From positions 1-48,101 of the forward strand of contig JAKSNA010000021.1 in NCBI GenBank assembly GCA_024400295.1: DNA of 48,101 nt. The letters run 5' to 3'. Below are positions 45,041 to 48,101 of this stretch, in pieces. Origin of the DNA: Bacteroidales bacterium. GTDB taxonomy: Bacteria > Bacteroidota > Bacteroidia > Bacteroidales > F082. Within the stretch, counting starts at the first letter, position 1. Each line of letters opens with the position of its first letter. Made by a program: the position numbers and the translations under genes. The notes under the pieces are model-generated. The model was given only the letters and a program-made list of their open reading frames with translations. It was not told the origin of the DNA and made no database searches.

Positions 45041-47167
45041 ATGATAAATTGGTTTAAATATCCTTTCGTCAGACTTCTGATGCCATTGTCGGTTGGCATC
45101 TGGATTGGTTTTTCATTTCTTGAGAATGAGGTGAGTCTTGACTTTGAGATGTTTCTGCTGGCTGTAGTGACTCTGTCAGTTTCATTGGCTGCCGTCTCGA
45201 AGTTTGTCAAAGATTATTCCGCACGATGGATTTTTGGTTTCAGCCTTAACATACTTCTCATATTAATAGGTGTGCTCGTTGTTCGCATTCACGGCGATGA
45301 CATTGATGCGCGGAACATTTCATTTTGTGATGGTGAAAACGTAAATGCGTATGTTGCCCGTGTCTCGGAATGCCCGACGATAAAGGAAAAATCCGTTAAG
45401 GTCATTCTCGAAATGATGGCTGTTCGCTCTGATGATTCGATTCGTGGATCGACAGGTAATGTTATGTCGTATTTTGAGAGGTCGGAGAAATCCGAAAATA
45501 TCAGATATGGAGATGTCCTTGTGTTTTTTGACCCTCCCGATGAGATAGAACCACCTTCGAATCCCGAACAATTCGATTATAAGAGGTATCTTTCCCGAAA
45601 AGGCATCTCACGCCTGGTTTATTTGAGAAACGACAGATGGATGTCTCTCGGCATGAATTTGTCTAACCCGATTTACAGGTTCTCGTATTGGCTGCGGGAT
45701 CTTTTGCTGGGCACGATGTTAAAACTCGGAATCACCGGCGATGAGTTTTCAGTCGCATCGGCGATATTGATAGGCTATGATGACACATTGCCGCAAGAGT
45801 TGCGTGACAGTTACGTGGCAGCAGGCTCCATGCACATTCTGTGTGTGTCGGGAATGCATGTTGGCGTGGTGTTCATGGTGTTTTCGTATTTGCTTTTCTT
45901 CTTCGACAAGAGAAAACGATGGCAGAATTTGGCGCGTCAAACGATCTTGCTGATTGTGGTTTGGACCTATGCGCTGCTGGCTGGTCTGGCACCGTCGATT
46001 CTGCGAGCAACAATAATGCTTTCGTTTGTGATTTCAGGTGAGATGCTCGGCAGGAAAAATGTTGTGTTGAACAGTCTGGCAGCTTCAGCTTTTCTGTTGC
46101 TGATAGCTAATCCGTCAAATTTGTTTGACATCGGATTCCTGCTTTCCTATTCGGCCGTTGTTGGAATTGTTGAGCTTCAGAAACCGATTTATTGCGTTTT
46201 TTACATAAAAAACCGGTTTATTGACAAAATTTGGGAGCTGACAGCAGTCAGCCTGGCTGCACAGTTTGCGACGTCATCATTCTCGATTTTCTTCTTCAAC
46301 CAATTCCCGCTGTATTTTTGGCTCAGCAATCTTTTCATGACGCCAATTTCAACGATTGTTATCATCGGCGGAATGATACTGATGCTTCTTAGTTTTATAC
46401 CTTATATTAATATAGCAATCGCATGGATTGTCAAGTGGATGATTTTTTTGATGAATTATTTCGTTTGTGCAGTCGAAAATCTTCCGTTGTCAATAATTAA
46501 AGGATTGTATATGAATGATTTGGAGTTTGTGTGTCTTGTCTTGATATTTGTTCTTGTAATGATGGCTGTGAATTTGAAGGATAAAAGAATGGTGTTTGCA
46601 TCGGTATTCATGCTGCTCGTTTTCGGTATGTCACAATTATCACGGGCGGTTGCCCAACGGAAACAGACAGCTTTCACGGTTTATTCTCTGTCAAAGGGAA
46701 CGGCTGTTGATTTTGTGTGCGGGAATGAGCATGTCATGTTTTGTGATACTGCTGTCTTCCGTGACCCGCAGATTGCAAGTTTCAGTGTTGAAGGCCATCT
46801 GATAGGCGAGGGCGTATATAAAAATGGTAGTTTGTTGCCATTTGATTCGGTTTGTTTCGATAATTCATACTTGAAAAAACGCGAAAACATGATTTCATTC
46901 GGCAATGATTTGATTGGTTTTTACGATAAAAAAGCGTGTTTTGGCGTGGAATTGGCCTCAAAATGCCATTTTGATTATTTTGTATTGTATGGAAGTGAAA
47001 ATATTGATTTGAATGAATTGATGAATTGCTATATTATTGATTTACTGATAATTGATAATTCAATTCCGGAATATTTACGTAAAAAAATCATCAAAAAAGC
47101 CGAAGATGCTGGTCAAAAATATTATGATGTAAAATCACAGGGAGCTTTTATATTAGAAAAAATATGA
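45041..47167 (+). CDS. comEC: ComEC/Rec2-family DNA-uptake membrane protein
   Basis: The likely inner-membrane channel for transforming DNA. The 708-residue product has an N-terminal membrane and beta part (DUF4131-like, about 1-190) and the Competence domain with the motif MHILCVSGMHVGVVF (about residue 265) and many hydrophobic segments to about 500. The C-terminal 180 residues correspond in place to the metallo-beta-lactamase-like domain, but HxHxDH is absent (VDFVCGNEHVMFCDTAVF), so it appears degenerate, as often in Bacteroidota. ATG 45041 is chosen; an ATG ten bases upstream is in another frame and gives only 8 codons. It stands between the lpxB terminator and the tRNA promoter. Confidence 0.93.
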   Translation: MINWFKYPFVRLLMPLSVGIWIGFSFLENEVSLDFEMFLLAVVTLSVSLAAVSKFVKDYSARWIFGFSLNILLILIGVLVVRIHGDDIDARNISFCDGENVNAYVARVSECPTIKEKSVKVILEMMAVRSDDSIRGSTGNVMSYFERSEKSENIRYGDVLVFFDPPDEIEPPSNPEQFDYKRYLSRKGISRLVYLRNDRWMSLGMNLSNPIYRFSYWLRDLLLGTMLKLGITGDEFSVASAILIGYDDTLPQELRDSYVAAGSMHILCVSGMHVGVVFMVFSYLLFFFDKRKRWQNLARQTILLIVVWTYALLAGLAPSILRATIMLSFVISGEMLGRKNVVLNSLAASAFLLLIANPSNLFDIGFLLSYSAVVGIVELQKPIYCVFYIKNRFIDKIWELTAVSLAAQFATSSFSIFFFNQFPLYFWLSNLFMTPISTIVIIGGMILMLLSFIPYINIAIAWIVKWMIFLMNYFVCAVENLPLSIIKGLYMNDLEFVCLVLIFVLVMMAVNLKDKRMVFASVFMLLVFGMSQLSRAVAQRKQTAFTVYSLSKGTAVDFVCGNEHVMFCDTAVFRDPQIASFSVEGHLIGEGVYKNGSLLPFDSVCFDNSYLKKRENMISFGNDLIGFYDKKACFGVELASKCHFDYFVLYGSENIDLNELMNCYIIDLLIIDNSIPEYLRKKIIKKAEDAGQKYYDVKSQGAFILEKI

Positions 47168-47202
47168 TTATAAATAATTGAAAATCAGAGATATAAAAAT
47201 AT

Positions 47203-47256
47203 TTTTAAAAAAATTGAAAAAAAGTGTTGCACGAATAAAAAAACGCTGTATCTTTG
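47203..47256 (+). promoter_or_regulatory. tRNA-Asp promoter with UP-like tract
   Basis: TTTTAAAAAAATT (47203-47215), 10 bases, GTTG (47226-47229), 19 bases, TATCTTTG (47249-47256). The element order and all spacings are identical to the rRNA promoter at 47826-47879. Confidence 0.85.
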
Positions 47257-47302
47257 CGCCGTTGAAACAAACAGAAAAGTTCAACTGGTTCTTGAAGATA
47301 AT

Positions 47303-47377
47303 GGTGCCGTAGTTCAGTTTGGTTAGAATGCCTGCCTGTCACGCAGGAGGTCGACGGTTCGAGCCCGTTCGGCACCG
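47303..47377 (+). tRNA. tRNA-Asp (GUC)
   Basis: Acceptor GGTGCCG pairs with CGGCACC, with discriminator G at 47377. The D stem is GTTC/GAAT. The anticodon stem CCTGC/GCAGG encloses CTGTCAC with anticodon GTC. The T arm is GACGG-TTCGAGC-CCGTT. CCA is not encoded (CAA follows), so it must be added after transcription. A terminator follows 7 bases later. Confidence 0.97.
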
Positions 47378-47384
47378 CAAAGGA

Positions 47385-47412
47385 AACTCACTCATCAGGG
47401 TGGGTTTTTTTT
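47385..47412 (+). terminator. Terminator after tRNA-Asp
   Basis: AACTCACTC/GGGTGGGTT stem (with G-T pairs), loop ATCA, then a run of T. It separates tRNA-Asp from the rRNA operon. Confidence 0.82.
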
Positions 47413-47825
47413 TTATGTTGACTCTTTTGTGAACTGATGGGAGCATCAATCAACAAAATAGTATTTGTGCATTTCATGGGCTCTGTGCAAACGCACATTA
47501 AGACTTCGTTACCATGTTACTCGGCTATACCTGATTGTTATAAATTTTTTTAGGTTGTTTGTCTTATGTTAAAATGCTGAAGCCAAATCTAAAATAGACA
47601 AAGGTTACTTAATATAACTGATTTCGGATAGTTTTTTGTCAAAATCCAGCGTTCACTTTTTGTTTTTTTTCACAAGAATTTTTCATTTTTGGCGTGGAAA
47701 TGGCGTAAAATTTTTTCAATTTTGTGATAAAACCGGTAAAAAAACCGTTGTTTTTCCGTTGTTTTTGCGTTTATTCCGAGTGATATCTGTTTGCAACGCA
47801 TTGACAATCAGCGTATAAAAAATAA
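47413..47825. other. Non-coding spacer between tRNA-Asp and rRNA promoter
   Basis: 413 bases, A+T-rich, with stop codons in all frames. The one 60-codon open frame on the plus strand (47636-47818) is phenylalanine-rich with no plausible start context. Short direct repeats such as TGGCGTGGAAATGGCGTAAA (47690-47709) and CCGTTGTTTTTCCGTTGTTT (47752-47771) are seen. Nothing else is recognised. Confidence 0.6.
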
Positions 47826-47879
47826 TTTTAAAAAAATTTCATAAAAGTGTTGACGGTGAAGCAAAAGGCAGTATCTTTG
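47826..47879 (+). promoter_or_regulatory. rRNA operon promoter with UP-like tract
   Basis: TTTTAAAAAAATT (47826-47838), 10 bases, GTTG (47849-47852), 19 bases, TATCTTTG (47872-47879) followed by CAC. The A/T tract resembles an UP element. Predicted transcription start is about 47886. Confidence 0.88.
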
Positions 47880-47886
47880 CACTCGC

Positions 47887-48047
47887 AATCACGGAGGGAA
47901 CGCGGTGTTGGGAATGAGGTGGTTGCGCAAGTTCTTTGAAAGCAATGAGCCAAGCATACGAAAGTCTGAAAGGTAAGGAAGATACATCAATTCCAGACAG
48001 GGAAGCCCGAGTACAGGACAGAAAGAAAATAAAGGAATAACAAATAT
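47887..48047 (+). promoter_or_regulatory. rRNA leader with boxA-like antitermination site
   Basis: The leader from promoter to 16S is about 160 bases. AGTTCTTTGAAA at about 47930-47941 resembles the boxA antitermination element (consensus TGCTCTTTAACA). The other half of any 16S processing stem lies beyond the window. Confidence 0.6.
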
Positions 48048-48101
48048 ACAAAGAAGAGTTTGATCCTGGCTCAGGATGAACGCTAGCGGCAGGCCTAATA
48101 C
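48048..48101 (+). rRNA. rrs: 16S ribosomal RNA (5' end only)
   Basis: GAAGAGTTTGATCCTGGCTC at 48053 and following is the conserved 5' end of bacterial 16S (E. coli position 6 onward). It is followed by AGGATGAACGCTAGCGGCAG; GCTAGC at this place is typical of Bacteroidota. Only 54 bases are in the window. The exact mature 5' end (about 48048) is inferred by alignment from memory. Confidence 0.95.

Noticed and set aside
45031..45057. Eight-codon frame overlapping the comEC start, possible leader peptide
   Set aside because: Too short, with no attenuator structure around it; could be chance.
47636..47818. 60-codon frame before the rRNA promoter
   Set aside because: Phenylalanine-rich product from A+T-rich DNA, with no start context or family resemblance.

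Overview
The window is a stretch of a Bacteroidota chromosome, most likely order Bacteroidales; the family cannot be fixed from the sequence alone. Four things point there: promoter boxes of the TAnnTTTG type, most without a Shine-Dalgarno sequence downstream; three large secreted proteins ending in type IX secretion (T9SS) type-A sorting domains; a complete aerotolerance (Bat) operon; and genes for lipid A and inner-core lipopolysaccharide (lpxB, a kdsC-type phosphatase, hldD). The three T9SS-sorted proteins argue against a typical gut Bacteroides. Nothing looks like a phage, insertion sequence or CRISPR array. It is mostly core chromosome with a few accessory surface proteins.

Layout. 1-1001: 3' end of an AAA-ATPase-like/PD-(D/E)XK gene. 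1002-1260: repeat-rich spacer. 1298-3184: coaD and a thioredoxin-fold exported protein. 3289-6579: secA. 6638-11170: two tandem patatin/beta-barrel (type Vd secretion) proteins. 11188-12488: pyrH and frr. 12563-13534: ddl on the minus strand. 13629-18596: a plus-strand run of PASTA protein, T9SS protein, rluD-type pseudouridine synthase and hldD. 18593-19907: minus-strand MerR regulator and M23 peptidase, divergent from alaS (20021-22639). 22757-24380: an unrecognised lipoprotein and an outer-membrane barrel. 24443-28759: minus-strand PKD-domain T9SS protein, rdgB and ung. 28848-28976: a 42-residue lipoprotein. 29062-32133: a BNR-repeat T9SS protein. 32263-40642: minus-strand operon moxR, DUF58, bat-associated gene, batA, batB, batC, batD, batE. 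40803-41309: ECF sigma factor. 41639-44907: kdsC-like, ubiA-like, maf and lpxB. 45041-47167: comEC. 47303-47377: tRNA-Asp. From about 48048: the start of 16S rRNA, cut by the window end.

The genes fit an envelope-centred theme: export (SecA), envelope assembly (LpxB, HldD, Ddl, M23 peptidase, PASTA protein), cell-surface display (type Vd barrels, T9SS cargo) and envelope or oxidative stress (Bat proteins). Housekeeping translation and nucleotide genes lie between them.

The most interesting non-coding signals are: (1) four direct repeats with an exact 21-bp period between the divergent sigma-factor and kdsC-like genes; (2) an extended promoter shared, with identical spacing, by tRNA-Asp and the rRNA operon; (3) a dispersed AGAGTTAA-type simple repeat that sits just before start codons, in transcription orientation, and in one place supplies both a stop codon and the next gene's first codons; (4) an in-frame hexanucleotide array inside batC. 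No wholly new multi-gene system is evident. The strongest candidates for new biology are the regulatory repeats and the small lipoprotein.
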